Shown here piece by piece: positions 7,934 through 18,414 of a stretch of DNA of 64,000 nucleotides. Each line of letters opens with the position of its first letter. Positions within the stretch are counted from its first letter, which is position 1. Source of the stretch: Halalkalibacter oceani (GTDB lineage Bacteria > Bacillota > Bacilli > Bacillales > Bacillaceae_D); the NCBI RefSeq assembly GCF_023715705.1, contig NZ_JAMBOS010000002.1, positions 293,208-357,207 of the forward strand, given 5' to 3'. The translations under genes and the position numbers were made by a program. The notes beneath the pieces were generated by a model. That model ran no database searches. It saw nothing but the letters and a program-made list of their open reading frames with translations, and was not told the origin of the DNA.

Positions 7934-8671
7934 GTGATTTCATTGATTACTGTAGTGAAACAGGAACACCAGCTTGAGGGTAATGCTATCAATGAAGAGC
8001 GGATCGAGGATCTGCTAAGAAAGTATGAACATCTTGTATGGAAATATGCTCACCGATACACACTCCACCCCCAGATGAATGAAGATTTGATTCAGGTAGG
8101 AATGATTGGTTTATTACTGGCGATTAAACGGTATCAATATGATCGCGGACGATCTTTTGAAGCTTTTGCCATCCCGACGATTATTGGAGAAATAAAACGG
8201 TATTTACGGGATCAGACTTGGAGTGTTCATGTGCCACGGCGGATAAAAGAAACAGGGCCGCGTATTCACAAAAAGATGGATGAATTGACGAGCATACTCC
8301 AACGGGTACCGGAAGTGACCGAGGTGGCCGAGGCGCTGCAGGTCAGTGAACGGGAAGTGAAGGAGTGTCAGCAGGCGTGGCAGTCGTACCAATCGGTTTC
8401 CCTGTTTAAGCAGGTTCATCGTGATGACGAGGAGCTGACATTGCTTGATGTCATCCCGATGGTTGAAAATGAATTTGAGCAAATCCATCACTCCCTCGCT
8501 CTGACAGAAATGCTGAGCGGATTGACGGAAAAAGAAAAGCAGATAATTTTTTTAACCGTGATGGACGGTTTTTCGCAAAAGCAGGCGGCGGAGAAGCTCG
8601 GTCTTTCCCAAATGCAAGTATCGCGTTTAAAACGAAAAGCGCTTGATAATTTAAAATGCTGTGTCAGCTAA
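7934..8671 (+). CDS. SigB/SigF/SigG-type RNA polymerase sigma factor
   Basis: A 245-residue group 3 sigma-70 factor. Region 2 is visible as NEDLIQVGMIGLLLAIKRYQYDRGRSFEAFAIPTIIGEIKR in segments (about residues 50-95). Region 3 follows (VPRRIKE..., about 100-150), then region 4 with the helix-turn-helix FSQKQAAEKLGLSQMQVSRLKRKAL near the end. It is closest in pattern to the general-stress SigB type. The GTG start is preceded by GGAGG with 6-base spacing. No anti-sigma factor (RsbW/SpoIIAB) or antagonist (RsbV/SpoIIAA) is encoded next to it, which is unusual for this group, so regulation must come from elsewhere or differ. Confidence 0.88.
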   Translation: MISLITVVKQEHQLEGNAINEERIEDLLRKYEHLVWKYAHRYTLHPQMNEDLIQVGMIGLLLAIKRYQYDRGRSFEAFAIPTIIGEIKRYLRDQTWSVHVPRRIKETGPRIHKKMDELTSILQRVPEVTEVAEALQVSEREVKECQQAWQSYQSVSLFKQVHRDDEELTLLDVIPMVENEFEQIHHSLALTEMLSGLTEKEKQIIFLTVMDGFSQKQAAEKLGLSQMQVSRLKRKALDNLKCCVS

Positions 8672-8702
8672 AAAACTGTACTCGAGGTTAAAATAGAGCC
8701 CG

Positions 8703-8800
8703 GATTGGGACAAGAGCGAATGAAAGTGCGGAGCAAAGAGAGGAGCGGGGTCTTTTCTCTTTGCTCCGTACGGAACGAAACGGAGAACCACGTAATTTCC
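8703..8800. repeat. intergenic hairpin element (GAGCGGGGT loop)
   Basis: Inverted repeat GCGGAGCAAAGAGAG ... TTCTCTTTGCTCCG with a loop containing GAGCGGGGTCT. It is flanked by GAGCGAATGAAAGT upstream and GGAACGAAACGG downstream. The loop and flanks resemble the hairpin at 2768-2873, and the downstream flank resembles 24121-24140. It could terminate the sigma-factor gene, but no clean T tract follows. Confidence 0.5.
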
Positions 8801-8838
8801 AGGCTTATAAAGAAAAGAAAGCGATTGCAAAAATAACA

Positions 8839-8867
8839 TTGACAAAAGTCAGAACATTTCGTATAAT
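8839..8867 (+). promoter_or_regulatory. consensus sigma-A promoter of the methylmalonyl-CoA operon
   Basis: TTGACA at 8839-8844 and TATAAT at 8862-8867, separated by 17 bases: a perfect match to the vegetative consensus. It lies 75 bases ahead of the TetR gene and is placed to drive the whole operon down to 16569. Confidence 0.85.
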
Positions 8868-8883
8868 AATCCTAATACCTTCC

Positions 8884-8899
8884 GACCGACTAGTCAGTC
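8884..8899 (+). promoter_or_regulatory. putative TetR operator
   Basis: GACCGACTAGTCAGTC is an imperfect palindrome (14 of 16 positions symmetric) centred on CTAG, just downstream of the -10 element and upstream of the TetR start. Its position fits autorepression of the operon by its first gene product. Confidence 0.6.
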
Positions 8900-8941
8900 T
8901 GCGGGTATCTGCTTTACGTGAAAGGAGATATAGAGATAAAA

Positions 8942-9574
8942 ATGAAGAAAAAGCCTACAAAAGAGAGAATTATAGAAACAGCATTACGACTTTTTGAAGA
9001 AAACGGGTTTCACGCCGTAACCGTTGATCGGATCGTGCAGGAAAGCGAAACATCAAAGGGGGGATTTTATCATAATTTTAAGTCGAAGGATGAACTTCTC
9101 TACACGGTCCATGATTCCTTTATCACATACATTCTTGATAAAGCCGAGGATGCGTATAACCGGTTTTCGACACCGGCCGAGCGGCTTTATGAAACGGTCA
9201 GATCATTTGTTATGATGTTTGATCTGTACCGCCCGCATGTGACAGTTTTTTACCAGGAATCGCTCTATTTAAGCAAGGAGTATTTCGAAACGATTAAACG
9301 CAAGCGCGACCGCTACAAAGAAAAAATGTTTCGCGTCGTCAACGAAGGAATCACCTGTGGAGAATTTAGAAAGGAAATTCCCGTGCCGATTACTTCAATG
9401 GCGATTTTCGGGATGACGAACTGGACGTATAAGTGGTACAAAGAAACGGGCCAGTATTCGATTGAAGAAATCGCCGATATTTATGCGGATCTGATTATGC
9501 ATGCTGTGATGACAAAGGAAGCGCTGGCAAAGCCGGAATATGCTAGATTCTTTCTGACAAATAAGCTAGGCTAA
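8942..9574 (+). CDS. TetR-family regulator of the methylmalonyl-CoA operon
   Basis: A 210-residue TetR/AcrR repressor. The N-terminal helix-turn-helix (ERIIETALRLFEENGF...ETSKGGFYHNFKSKDELL, residues about 8-55) is followed by a helical ligand domain with many aromatic residues. The ATG at 8942 is preferred (AAGGAG 14 bases upstream) over the GTG at 8918, which has no ribosome binding site. It is first in the operon, behind a perfect sigma-A promoter and a palindrome, so it probably represses the downstream genes in response to an acyl-CoA or related ligand. The ligand is inference. Confidence 0.87.
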   Translation: MKKKPTKERIIETALRLFEENGFHAVTVDRIVQESETSKGGFYHNFKSKDELLYTVHDSFITYILDKAEDAYNRFSTPAERLYETVRSFVMMFDLYRPHVTVFYQESLYLSKEYFETIKRKRDRYKEKMFRVVNEGITCGEFRKEIPVPITSMAIFGMTNWTYKWYKETGQYSIEEIADIYADLIMHAVMTKEALAKPEYARFFLTNKLG

Positions 9575-9650
9575 GAGACCCTTCATTTGGAGAGATGTAG
9601 GCTTGGATGGGAGAAGAGAAACCTTTACATAACAAAAGGTGGTGTAAAGA

Positions 9651-11204
9651 GTGATGGATATGTTTGATCATATTCAGGAATTAGAGATACGACGTGAAAA
9701 AGTGCAGCTTGGCGGTGGACAAAAACGAATTGATGCGCAGCATGAGCGTGGAAAGCTGACAGCAAGACAGCGCATTGACCTGTTGCTTGATGAAGGCAGT
9801 TTCGTTGAATTAAACCCTTTTATTGAGCATCGCAGCTCGGCGGAAGGACTCGCAGAAGGACCAGGAGATGGTGTAGTGACAGGCTACGGCAAGATCGCCG
9901 GCCGGCTCGTTTTCCTGTTTGCCCAGGACTTCACGGTATTTGGCGGCGCCCTTGGCGAAATGCATGCGAAGAAAATTGTCAATGTCATGGACCTGGCGGC
10001 GGAGAATGGCGCGCCGATTATCGGCTTGAATGATTCAGGCGGAGCGCGGATTCAGGAGGGCGTCCTCTCGCTAGACGGCTATGGACATATCTTTTACCGA
10101 AACTCCATTTATTCAGGCGTTATTCCGCAAATCTCCGTCATCCTTGGCCCATGCGCTGGCGGTGCGGTTTATTCACCGGCGATTACTGATTTTGTCTTTA
10201 TGGTGGAAAAAACGAGTCAAATGTTTATTACAGGTCCAAAGGTCATTGAAAGTGTAACCGGGGCAAAGATCAATCAGGAGGATCTTGGCGGAGCAAGTGT
10301 TCATTCAACGAAAAGTGGCAATGCTCATTTTGCGGCGGCAACGGAAGAAGAGGTGCTGGCTGAGGTTAGACGATTGGTGGAATTTCTTCCTTCCAGCTAT
10401 GAAGAGAAGGCGATTCACAAACCGTCTGCGGCGAACAGAGGGCCTGGAGAGCGAGTTCAGGAGCTGGTTGACATCGTCCCTGTCGATGGAACGAAGGTAT
10501 ACGATGTGCGCCAGGTGCTGACGTCGATAGTCGATGATGGTGATTTCATGGAGGTACAGGCGCGCTTTGCGAAAAATCTCGTCGTCGGTTTTGGCCGGAT
10601 TGCCGGAGAGACGGTTGGCCTTATCGCCAATAACCCGAAAAACATGGCCGGCGGTCTCGATATAGATTCATCCGATAAAGGCGCCCGCTTTATCCGCTTT
10701 TGTGATTGCTTTAATATCCCGCTTATTACATTTGAGGATGTCAGCGGCTTTATTCCGGGTGTGAAGCAGGAGCATGGCGGTATCATCAGACATGGGGCGA
10801 AAATTTTGTATGCGTATTCCGAAGCGACTGTGCCGAAGATAACCGTGATCCTGCGCAAGGCTTTCGGCGGAGCTTATGTGGCGTTAAACAGCAAGGCGAT
10901 CGGCGCCGACCTCGTCTTTGCCTGGCCCAATGCCGAGCTCGCCGTCATGGGTCCTGAAGGAGCAGCGACGATCATTTATGCGAAGGAAATCCGCGAGAGC
11001 GCTGACCCGGAGGCGACGAGAAAGGCGAAGATTGCTGAATATCGCGAACGCTTTGCCAATCCGTACATCGCCGCTGCGCACGGGATGGTGGACGATGTCA
11101 TTGATCCGCGCGATACGCGGAGAGTTCTGGTCCAATCTTTAGAAATGCTGCGTCATAAGAAGAAGAAGCTGCCTGACAAAAAGCATGGAAATATCCCTCT
11201 TTAA
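9651..11204 (+). CDS. acyl-CoA carboxylase carboxyltransferase subunit (propionyl-/methylmalonyl-CoA type)
   Basis: A 517-residue carboxyltransferase that moves CO2 between biotin and propionyl-CoA/methylmalonyl-CoA. Both crotonase-like halves are present: an N half with NDSGGARIQEGV and the oxyanion-hole motif GPCAGGAVYSPA, and a C half with the matching FGGAYVALNSKAIGAD. B. subtilis YqjD and PccB are the closest types. The GTG at 9651 follows AAAGGTGG at 8 bases. No biotin carboxylase or biotin carrier gene is nearby, so those subunits must come from elsewhere. The position in a mutase operon argues for methylmalonyl-CoA formation or decarboxylation. Confidence 0.92.
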   Translation: MMDMFDHIQELEIRREKVQLGGGQKRIDAQHERGKLTARQRIDLLLDEGSFVELNPFIEHRSSAEGLAEGPGDGVVTGYGKIAGRLVFLFAQDFTVFGGALGEMHAKKIVNVMDLAAENGAPIIGLNDSGGARIQEGVLSLDGYGHIFYRNSIYSGVIPQISVILGPCAGGAVYSPAITDFVFMVEKTSQMFITGPKVIESVTGAKINQEDLGGASVHSTKSGNAHFAAATEEEVLAEVRRLVEFLPSSYEEKAIHKPSAANRGPGERVQELVDIVPVDGTKVYDVRQVLTSIVDDGDFMEVQARFAKNLVVGFGRIAGETVGLIANNPKNMAGGLDIDSSDKGARFIRFCDCFNIPLITFEDVSGFIPGVKQEHGGIIRHGAKILYAYSEATVPKITVILRKAFGGAYVALNSKAIGADLVFAWPNAELAVMGPEGAATIIYAKEIRESADPEATRKAKIAEYRERFANPYIAAAHGMVDDVIDPRDTRRVLVQSLEMLRHKKKKLPDKKHGNIPL

Positions 11205-11288
11205 GAAAGCGTTTTCACTTACTGTGTTGTGTCTTTTTAAAAAATAAAAGTGCAAATGAAGGGAGTGAAGGGGCCTTAAGAGGCTGCC

Positions 11289-13364
11289 ATGACTATGGAA
11301 AAAACCGAAGTATTGTCTCAATTCAGTGAATTTCCGATCCCATCCTATGAAGAATGGCAACAAGTCACGGAAAAATCATTAAAAGGAAAGTCGTTTGAAA
11401 CATTACTGACGGCGTTACCCGATGACATCGTCCTTAAACCGATGTATCAAAGAAAGGATGCAGAAGAGCTCCTTTTGCAAGATCAGCTGCCGGGGCAATT
11501 TCCGTTCACGAGAGGGACCCGGACCGAGCCGTCCTCCTGGATGATTAGCCAGGCGCTTTCAGCCGCAACGCCGAAGCAATTGAACGAGGAGCTGCAGCAG
11601 GCGCTCGCTATGGGGCAGGAGGTGCTGCATATTACAATTGCTGAGGATGTGAAGCGCGGCAGCATCGCCGGGCTGGAAAAAGAGCAGTTTGACGGCGTCC
11701 CTTTGTTCGACCTTGACGATATGCGTGAGTTGTTCTCTGCGATTGATCCAGGCCACTATCCACTTTATCTTGATGCGGGAGAAATAGCGACACCGTTTCT
11801 CGCTGCTTTGGCATTGATTTCATCCAAGGAAGAGAAGCCGATGCTTGGCGTGGTCGGAGCCGACCCGCTGCATCAGCTCGCAAAGCATGGCAAGCTGGTT
11901 TATCCATTGGCAGAAGCCTATAAACAAATGGCTTTGGCGGTCAAGTGGGCGAACCAACATGCTCCAGACTTGCGGACCGTGTTGGTTCAAAGTCATCATT
12001 ATCATAACGGAGGCGCCAGTGCAGCGCTGGAATTAGCCTGCGCGCTGGCGACAGGTGCAGATTATGTTGGAGCGCTGATGGAAAGAGGGCTGACAGCTGA
12101 TGACGCTGGTAAAGCGATCGTGTTTTCCTTTTCTGTCGGCAGCGACTACTTCACGGAAATCGCCAAGCTCCGTGCCGCCCGGACGTTGTGGGCAGCGATT
12201 ATGGCTGAGTTTGGTGCCGGGGAGGAAGCGCAGAAAATGATGATTCACGCGCGGACATCGTTGTTTACGAAAACAACTGAGGATAGGCATGTTAACCTTT
12301 TGCGGTCAACGAGCGAAGCCTTTGCGGCAGCGGTTGCCGGAGTCGACAGCATCGAGGTGAGTCCATTTGATGAAGCGTTGTCGCAGACGACACCGTTTTC
12401 AAGAAGGATCGCGAGAAATACGTCGCTTATTTTGCGAGAGGAGGCGCATATTGGGCAAACAATTGATCCGAGCGGTGGCTCATGGTATGTCGAGCATGTG
12501 ACAGAGGAACTCGCTAAAAAAACATGGAAGCGCTTTCTAACAATTGATGAAGCCGGTGGAATCGTGAAAGCATTACAGCGAGGCATCATCCAGGATGAGA
12601 TTGAAGCAATGTGGAAAAAGCGGGTTCAGCAGGTCGAAACGCGTGAGCAGGTTATAGTCGGCAATAATCAATATATCAACCTGATGGAGAAGTCAGATTC
12701 AGCCCCAGCGCGCCAGGAGGAAACCATGCGAGAATACGGAGATCGGATTCAGCAGAAGCGCGCCCGGATAAAAAACGGGATCAAACAGCCGCCACAGACG
12801 CTGGAAGAGATGCAGCAATTGCTTGAAGACGGCACCCCGTTTTCGCCGCTTCAGCAAAGCTTCAGGCAGCAGGACGGAAGCGAGGCGACGATTGCCGCGA
12901 TTCCGCAACGTCGTCTTGCCGAACCGTATGAAGAGCTGCGTCGTCGCAGCAGGACGCTTGCCGCTAAGCAGGGCGGTATGCCATCCGTGCTGATTGTCGG
13001 GCTGGGAGCACTTGCTGATTATAAGGCACGCGCTGATTTTATCGCAGGCCTCTTTCAATGCGGTGGCTTTGACGTCCGTCAGACATCTCTTGATACCAGG
13101 GAGCAGGCCGATTTCTTTTGCCAAAGCCAAATAATCGTTCTGTGCGGACGCGATGAGGCTTATGAAACGTCGGCGCCCGGTTTGCTTGAAGAATGGAAAC
13201 AATCAGCACCGGGAAAAAAATATTTCATCGCCGGGCTGCTAAATCAACAAGTAACAGCCAGATTAAAGCAGGCCGGACTTGACGAAGCGATTGGCCGTCA
13301 GACGAATGCTTATACTTTTTTGTATGCCTTACAGGATTGGCTGAAAGGAGAAGACGATGAGTAA
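11289..13364 (+). CDS. mutA: methylmalonyl-CoA mutase small subunit
   Basis: The 691-residue non-catalytic partner of the adenosylcobalamin-dependent mutase that interconverts methylmalonyl-CoA and succinyl-CoA. It has the mutase TIM-barrel region (about residues 50-520, with the conserved [11 protein letters not shown]) and a C-terminal cobalamin-binding-like domain (about 570-690). That domain lacks the DxHxxG motif of the catalytic subunit, as expected for MutA. Its last 8 bases overlap the start of mutB, which indicates translational coupling. Confidence 0.93.
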   Translation: MTMEKTEVLSQFSEFPIPSYEEWQQVTEKSLKGKSFETLLTALPDDIVLKPMYQRKDAEELLLQDQLPGQFPFTRGTRTEPSSWMISQALSAATPKQLNEELQQALAMGQEVLHITIAEDVKRGSIAGLEKEQFDGVPLFDLDDMRELFSAIDPGHYPLYLDAGEIATPFLAALALISSKEEKPMLGVVGADPLHQLAKHGKLVYPLAEAYKQMALAVKWANQHAPDLRTVLVQSHHYHNGGASAALELACALATGADYVGALMERGLTADDAGKAIVFSFSVGSDYFTEIAKLRAARTLWAAIMAEFGAGEEAQKMMIHARTSLFTKTTEDRHVNLLRSTSEAFAAAVAGVDSIEVSPFDEALSQTTPFSRRIARNTSLILREEAHIGQTIDPSGGSWYVEHVTEELAKKTWKRFLTIDEAGGIVKALQRGIIQDEIEAMWKKRVQQVETREQVIVGNNQYINLMEKSDSAPARQEETMREYGDRIQQKRARIKNGIKQPPQTLEEMQQLLEDGTPFSPLQQSFRQQDGSEATIAAIPQRRLAEPYEELRRRSRTLAAKQGGMPSVLIVGLGALADYKARADFIAGLFQCGGFDVRQTSLDTREQADFFCQSQIIVLCGRDEAYETSAPGLLEEWKQSAPGKKYFIAGLLNQQVTARLKQAGLDEAIGRQTNAYTFLYALQDWLKGEDDE

Positions 13365-15507
13365 GAAACCGAACTTCCGGCAAATGTCCTTTCCCTCACC
13401 AGGAGGAATGAAAAAGAGTGAAGCAAAGACGAGCTTTCAAACGATGGAACAAATCCCGATCAAATCGTTTTATCAAAAAGACGATACGGCAGATCTCCCC
13501 TACTTGGATTATGTTGCTGGAATCGCCCCGTTTTTTCGCGGGCCGTATCCGGCGATGTACAAAGCGCGTCCATGGACGATCAGACAGTATGCCGGCTTTT
13601 CTACAGCTGAGGAAAGCAACGCTTTTTACCGCCGGAATTTGGCGGCGGGTCAGAAAGGGCTGTCAATCGCCTTTGATTTGGCGACGCATCGCGGCTACGA
13701 CTCCGATCATCCCCGTGTCGTCGGTGATGTCGGAAAAGCGGGGGTGGCCGTCGATTCCGTTCTTGATATGAAGCTGTTGTTTGACGGAATTCCGCTTGAT
13801 CAGATGTCGGTCTCGATGACGATGAATGGTGCTGTTTTGCCGGTTATGGCCTTTTATATTGTCGCGGCGGAGGAGCAGGGCGTGCCACTCTCGAAGCTGT
13901 CGGGAACGATTCAAAATGACATATTGAAGGAATACATGGTGCGCAACACCTATATTTACCCGCCTGAAGCCTCAATGAAAATCATTGCCGATATTTTTGA
14001 ATATACGTCTATCCATATGCCGAAGTTCAACAGCATCAGCATCTCCGGCTACCATATGCAGGAGGCGGGAGCGACGGCTGATATTGAACTGGCCTATACA
14101 CTTGCTGACGGGCTCGAATATGTGCGTACCGGCATTAAAGCCGGGATGGATATAGATTCCTTCGCGCCGCGGCTCTCCTTTTTCTGGGCGATCGGGATGA
14201 ACTATTTTATGGAGGTCGCCAAAATGCGGGCGGCGCGCCTGATCTGGGCGAAGCTGATGAAGTCGTTTCAGCCGAAAAATGATAAATCACTGGCTCTCCG
14301 GACTCATTCGCAGACGTCAGGCTGGAGCTTGACCGAGCAGGACCCTTTTAATAATGTTGTCCGTACTTGCATTGAGGCGATGGCTGCCGCTCTCGGTCAT
14401 ACGCAATCGCTTCATACGAATGCGCTCGATGAAGCGATTGCGCTGCCGACCGACTTCTCGGCCAGAATCGCCCGCAACACACAGCTTTATTTGCAGGAGG
14501 AAACAGGGATTACGAATGTGCTTGACCCGTGGGGCGGTTCATACTATGTCGAGAAGCTGACAGCCGAGCTCCTGGAAAAAGCATGGAGCCATATTGAAGA
14601 GGTGGAGCAGCTTGGAGGAATGGCGAAGGCGATTGAGACAGGACTGCCAAAAATGCGGATCGAAGAAGCGGCGGCGAGACGGCAGGCGCATATTGACTCC
14701 GGCAAAGAAGTGATCATTGGTGTCAATCGTTACCGGCCGGATGAGGAGGAGCCGCTGGAGATTCTGAATATTGATAACACCGCTGTCCGGACGGCGCAAA
14801 TGAAGCGCCTGGAAGAACTCAGAAAGAACCGCAATGAGGAGGACGTGCAGCAGCGTCTCGAGGCGATTACCGCTTCTGCCCGCTCGGGTAAAGGCAATCT
14901 CCTTGCGCTTGCGGTGGAAGCGGCCAGGGCGAGGGCAAGCCTTGGGGAAATCTCACTCGCTTATGAAAAGGCAGTTGGCCGGCATAAAGCGGTGATCCGC
15001 TCGATTAGTGGCGTCTACCGTTCAGAATATGGGGAGAAGGAAGAGATGAAGACGATTCGCGAGATGACGGACCGGTTTACCGAGCAGGAAGGAAGACGGC
15101 CGCGGATTATGATTGCGAAGATGGGCCAGGATGGCCATGACCGCGGGGCGAAGGTGATTTCTACCGCCTTTGCTGATATGGGTTTTGATGTTGATATTGG
15201 ACCGCTTTTCCAGACGCCGGAGGAGGCTGCTTTACAGGCCGTTGAAAATGATGTCCACATTTTAGGAATGAGCTCTCTGGCGGCAGGCCATAACACACTT
15301 TTGCCGCAGGTGATTGAGGAGTTAAAGCGGCTTGGGCGTGAAGACATCCTTGTGATCATCGGTGGAGTCATTCCACCGCAGGACTATCCATATTTGCGGG
15401 AGAAAGGGGCGGCGGCGATTTTTGGTCCGGGAACGGTCATACCGGTAGCGGCACAGAAGATTATCGAGGAATTAAATCGGCGCCTCGGCTATGAAGCATC
15501 GTCTTAA
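13357..15507 (+). CDS. mutB: methylmalonyl-CoA mutase large (catalytic) subunit
   Basis: Catalytic B12 enzyme of 716 residues; substrate methylmalonyl-CoA, product succinyl-CoA. The barrel carries [18 protein letters not shown] near residue 68, a typical substrate-tunnel region, and [11 protein letters not shown]. The C-terminal B12 domain has the cobalt-ligand motif DGHDRG (about residue 590) and GGVIPPQDY. Length and motifs are normal for MutB/ScpA. It overlaps mutA, and meaB follows 54 bases later. Confidence 0.96.
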   Translation: MSKKPNFRQMSFPSPGGMKKSEAKTSFQTMEQIPIKSFYQKDDTADLPYLDYVAGIAPFFRGPYPAMYKARPWTIRQYAGFSTAEESNAFYRRNLAAGQKGLSIAFDLATHRGYDSDHPRVVGDVGKAGVAVDSVLDMKLLFDGIPLDQMSVSMTMNGAVLPVMAFYIVAAEEQGVPLSKLSGTIQNDILKEYMVRNTYIYPPEASMKIIADIFEYTSIHMPKFNSISISGYHMQEAGATADIELAYTLADGLEYVRTGIKAGMDIDSFAPRLSFFWAIGMNYFMEVAKMRAARLIWAKLMKSFQPKNDKSLALRTHSQTSGWSLTEQDPFNNVVRTCIEAMAAALGHTQSLHTNALDEAIALPTDFSARIARNTQLYLQEETGITNVLDPWGGSYYVEKLTAELLEKAWSHIEEVEQLGGMAKAIETGLPKMRIEEAAARRQAHIDSGKEVIIGVNRYRPDEEEPLEILNIDNTAVRTAQMKRLEELRKNRNEEDVQQRLEAITASARSGKGNLLALAVEAARARASLGEISLAYEKAVGRHKAVIRSISGVYRSEYGEKEEMKTIREMTDRFTEQEGRRPRIMIAKMGQDGHDRGAKVISTAFADMGFDVDIGPLFQTPEEAALQAVENDVHILGMSSLAAGHNTLLPQVIEELKRLGREDILVIIGGVIPPQDYPYLREKGAAAIFGPGTVIPVAAQKIIEELNRRLGYEASS

Positions 15508-15561
15508 ACCGGCTGACGTCTTAAGCAGCTTGCAAAAGTCTCTGCCAGAAAGGAGCCTGAT

Positions 15562-16569
15562 ATGGAGAAACCTTTACCGAAACGGAAGGAATTGAAGCTG
15601 GAGGACTATGTCCAAGGCGTCAGGGCAAATAACCGGGCGATGCTGGCCAGGGCGATCACCCTCGTTGAGAGCAATGCCGCAAAACATCTTCAGCTGGCGC
15701 AGGACGTTCTGACAGCGATCATGCCTTATACGGGACAGTCGATACGAATTGGCGTTTCCGGTGTGCCCGGAGCGGGGAAAAGTACATTCATTGAAGCGTT
15801 CGGCACAATGCTTTGTGAGCGCGGTCATCGGGTGGCGGTGCTGGCAATTGATCCGACAAGCTCGCTTTCACGGGGAAGTATTCTTGGCGATAAGACGAGG
15901 ATGGAACGGCTTTCCAAGCATCCAGGAGCGTATATCCGTCCTTCTCCGACCGGGGGAACATTAGGCGGAGTCGCCCGAAAAACGCGGGAATCGCTGATGC
16001 TTTGTGAAGCGGCAGGCTATGATGTGATTATTGTCGAGACGGTTGGTGTCGGACAAAGTGAAATTACCGTCCGTTCCATGGTCGATTGCTTTGTCGTGCT
16101 GATGCTGACGGGAGCAGGGGATGAGCTGCAAGGGATGAAAAAGGGCATTATGGAAATGGTTGATATTCTGCTGATTAATAAGGCGGACGGCAAAAACAAG
16201 CCGCTCGCCGAGCAGGCCCGTGTTGAGCTGGAGCGGATTCTTCACCTGCTCCCTGCTGTAACGGACGGCTGGGAGCCGAAGGTCAAGACGATCTCAGCGC
16301 TTGAAGAAAACGGAATCACTGAATGCTGGCAGCTGATTCAACAGTTCCAGCAGCATATGAAGGCAACAAATCTGCTGGAGCAGCGACGGAAGGAGCAGGC
16401 CGACAGCTGGCTTCGCTCTTTGATCGAGGAGCAGCTACTGGCCGGCTTTTACGACAATGAGCGGGTTAAAAGCGAGCTTCCAGAGGTAAAGGAAAAAGTG
16501 CTGAACGGCAAGCTCAGTCCGACAAAAGCTGCCTTAAGCCTGCATGAAATCTATGTAAACAAGCAATAA
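15562..16569 (+). CDS. meaB: MeaB, G-protein chaperone of methylmalonyl-CoA mutase
   Basis: A 335-residue GTPase of the MeaB/ArgK family that gates cobalamin loading and protects the mutase. It has the P loop GVPGAGKST (about residue 64), LAIDPTSSLSRGSILGDKTRM, the Walker B region VIIVETVGVGQSE and the base-specific NKADG. The start follows AGGAG. It is the last gene of the operon; a family-type terminator follows at 16578. Confidence 0.95.
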   Translation: MEKPLPKRKELKLEDYVQGVRANNRAMLARAITLVESNAAKHLQLAQDVLTAIMPYTGQSIRIGVSGVPGAGKSTFIEAFGTMLCERGHRVAVLAIDPTSSLSRGSILGDKTRMERLSKHPGAYIRPSPTGGTLGGVARKTRESLMLCEAAGYDVIIVETVGVGQSEITVRSMVDCFVVLMLTGAGDELQGMKKGIMEMVDILLINKADGKNKPLAEQARVELERILHLLPAVTDGWEPKVKTISALEENGITECWQLIQQFQQHMKATNLLEQRRKEQADSWLRSLIEEQLLAGFYDNERVKSELPEVKEKVLNGKLSPTKAALSLHEIYVNKQ

Positions 16570-16577
16570 AAGCATGG

Positions 16578-16630
16578 AAGAGGGGCCGGAAAAAGGAGAA
16601 AAACCTTTTATCCAGCCCCTCTAAAATTTT
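16578..16630. terminator. bidirectional terminator
   Basis: Long stem GAGGGGCCGGAAAAAGG (16580-16596) against CCTTTTATCCAGCCCCTC (16604-16621), followed by TAAAATTTT on the + strand. It separates meaB from the convergent radical SAM gene and is a member of the shared-stem terminator family. Confidence 0.82.
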
Positions 16631-16632
16631 GA

Positions 16633-18414
16633 CTATCCCTCTTTGTAACGGCTCTCTGTACCTGCTAAAAGCACTTCAAATGGTATGGTATAGACGTTTG
16701 TTTTCATCCCTTTCGGATCAAAGTAAGCGAGAAGCAGACTTTCCTGCTCTCGATATCCGCCATCCTTTTCCGCTGTCAGGGTAAGGGGAATCCGTTCGAT
16801 CATCGTATGCTTGTGCAGCTCCTTTTCGCTCAGCCGAAAAGTGGCGAAGGAAGCGGAGACAAGCTCTGGCTCCTTGGCGAGCAGCTTGATATAGCGCGTC
16901 TGCTCGTCCTTTGAGAGCGAGAATGTCCACCATGTTTTGCGCGGCTTATGTTTGTGATTTTCAAAAAAGTCGACCATCATCAGGGCGCGGATGACGTCAG
17001 GAGATGTCTTCGTCGTGATCGTAGTCAGAAATTGATCAAGCCGGCGGAATAAGTCCTCCAGTTGATGACCAATCCGCGACCATCCTTGTTTGTCCCAGTA
17101 ATCACCGAATGCCTGGAAGAAGTCAAACGGGGAGGCGAATTCCTGCTCAACCAAGTACTCAATTGTCCGGTCCATCCGGTGATCGTTCCAATACTTTTCG
17201 AGGACGTCCTCGACCCGTTTTATTCGGACGATTTCGTCAAAGCTCAGCACATTATTACCAAGAATTTCATATGGGGCATTGTCCATATAAAGATAATCAT
17301 GATCCTTTGCCCGCAGCCTCAGGCCTGTCCCGCGCAGCATTTTCAAGAATCCCAGTTGCAATTCCTCAGGACGCAAGGCGAAGACGTCATTAAATGTCCG
17401 TCTGAAGCTGTTGTAATCCTCCTCCGGCAAACCGGCGATTAAATCGAGATGCTGGTCAATTTTTCCACCGTCCTTCACCATTCTCACTGTCCGTGTCAGC
17501 TTTTCAAAGTTTTGCCGGCGCTGGACGAGCTCGTTCGTCGCGTCATTCGTCGACTGTACCCCGATTTCAAAGCGGAAGATTCCCTTCGGCGCATGCTCAT
17601 TTAAAAACTCCAATACTTCCGGCCGCATAATGTCAGCGGTAATTTCAAATTGAAAAACACACCCCTGATGGTTGTCAATCAGAAAGCGGAACATCTCGAG
17701 CGCATAATCGCGTTTAATATTAAACGTCCGGTCAACGAATTTAATTAATTTCGCCCCATTTTCAATTAAAAAAAGAAGATCGGCCTTCACCTGTTCGATA
17801 TCAAAATAACGAACACCGACTTCGATTGAAGATAGACAAAATTGACAGCTGTACGGACACCCCCGGCTCGTTTCAAAGTAGGTGACACGCTGACCGAGAG
17901 CGGGTAAATCCTCGGCAAAGCGGTACGGTGACGGGAGGTCGCCAAGCTTTAGCTTTGGGCGGGGAGCCGTGATCATCACTTCGTCCTGCTTGCGATAGGC
18001 AAGTCCGAAGACGAAGTGGTATTTTTCTGTTGTCGAAAGCTCCTCCAGAAACTGCTTAAATGTTTCTTCCCCTTCGCCGATGACGATAAAATCAACGGCG
18101 GGCAATGTGTTCATCCATTCTTTCGTATCATAGGAAACTTCGGGACCCCCGAGGACGATTTTTGTTTTCGGCAGCACTTTTTTCAGCTGATTAATCACTT
18201 TAATCGTTTCTTCGATATTCCAAATATAACAGCTGAACCCAATCACGTCCGGCTTGCGCTCATAGAGGTCGGCAACAATCGACAAGGTCGGGTCCTTGAT
18301 CGTATATTCAACAATTTCAATTGGGAAATCAGGTTCTGCATAAGCCTTCAAACAGCGCAAGGCCAGGCATGTGTGGATGTATTTCGCATTCAACGTCGTG
18401 ACGACGGTTTTCAT
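16633..18414 (-). CDS. B12-binding-domain radical SAM protein (DUF4080 type)
   Basis: A 593-residue protein with an N-terminal cobalamin-binding-like Rossmann domain (residues about 1-140). A radical SAM domain follows, whose cluster motif is CPYSCQFC (CxxxCxxC, about residue 190). The DUF4080-like C-terminal region covers about 390-590. The architecture matches uncharacterised Bacillus B12-binding radical SAM proteins. Substrate and reaction are unknown. It is a single gene, convergent with the B12-dependent mutase operon. The shared use of cobalamin may or may not be meaningful. Confidence 0.88.
   Translation of the reverse strand: MKTVVTTLNAKYIHTCLALRCLKAYAEPDFPIEIVEYTIKDPTLSIVADLYERKPDVIGFSCYIWNIEETIKVINQLKKVLPKTKIVLGGPEVSYDTKEWMNTLPAVDFIVIGEGEETFKQFLEELSTTEKYHFVFGLAYRKQDEVMITAPRPKLKLGDLPSPYRFAEDLPALGQRVTYFETSRGCPYSCQFCLSSIEVGVRYFDIEQVKADLLFLIENGAKLIKFVDRTFNIKRDYALEMFRFLIDNHQGCVFQFEITADIMRPEVLEFLNEHAPKGIFRFEIGVQSTNDATNELVQRRQNFEKLTRTVRMVKDGGKIDQHLDLIAGLPEEDYNSFRRTFNDVFALRPEELQLGFLKMLRGTGLRLRAKDHDYLYMDNAPYEILGNNVLSFDEIVRIKRVEDVLEKYWNDHRMDRTIEYLVEQEFASPFDFFQAFGDYWDKQGWSRIGHQLEDLFRRLDQFLTTITTKTSPDVIRALMMVDFFENHKHKPRKTWWTFSLSKDEQTRYIKLLAKEPELVSASFATFRLSEKELHKHTMIERIPLTLTAEKDGGYREQESLLLAYFDPKGMKTNVYTIPFEVLLAGTESRYKEG

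Noticed and set aside
8761..8997. Open + frame before and across the TetR start
   Set aside because: It runs through the promoter and operator and out of frame with the TetR gene; no start site.
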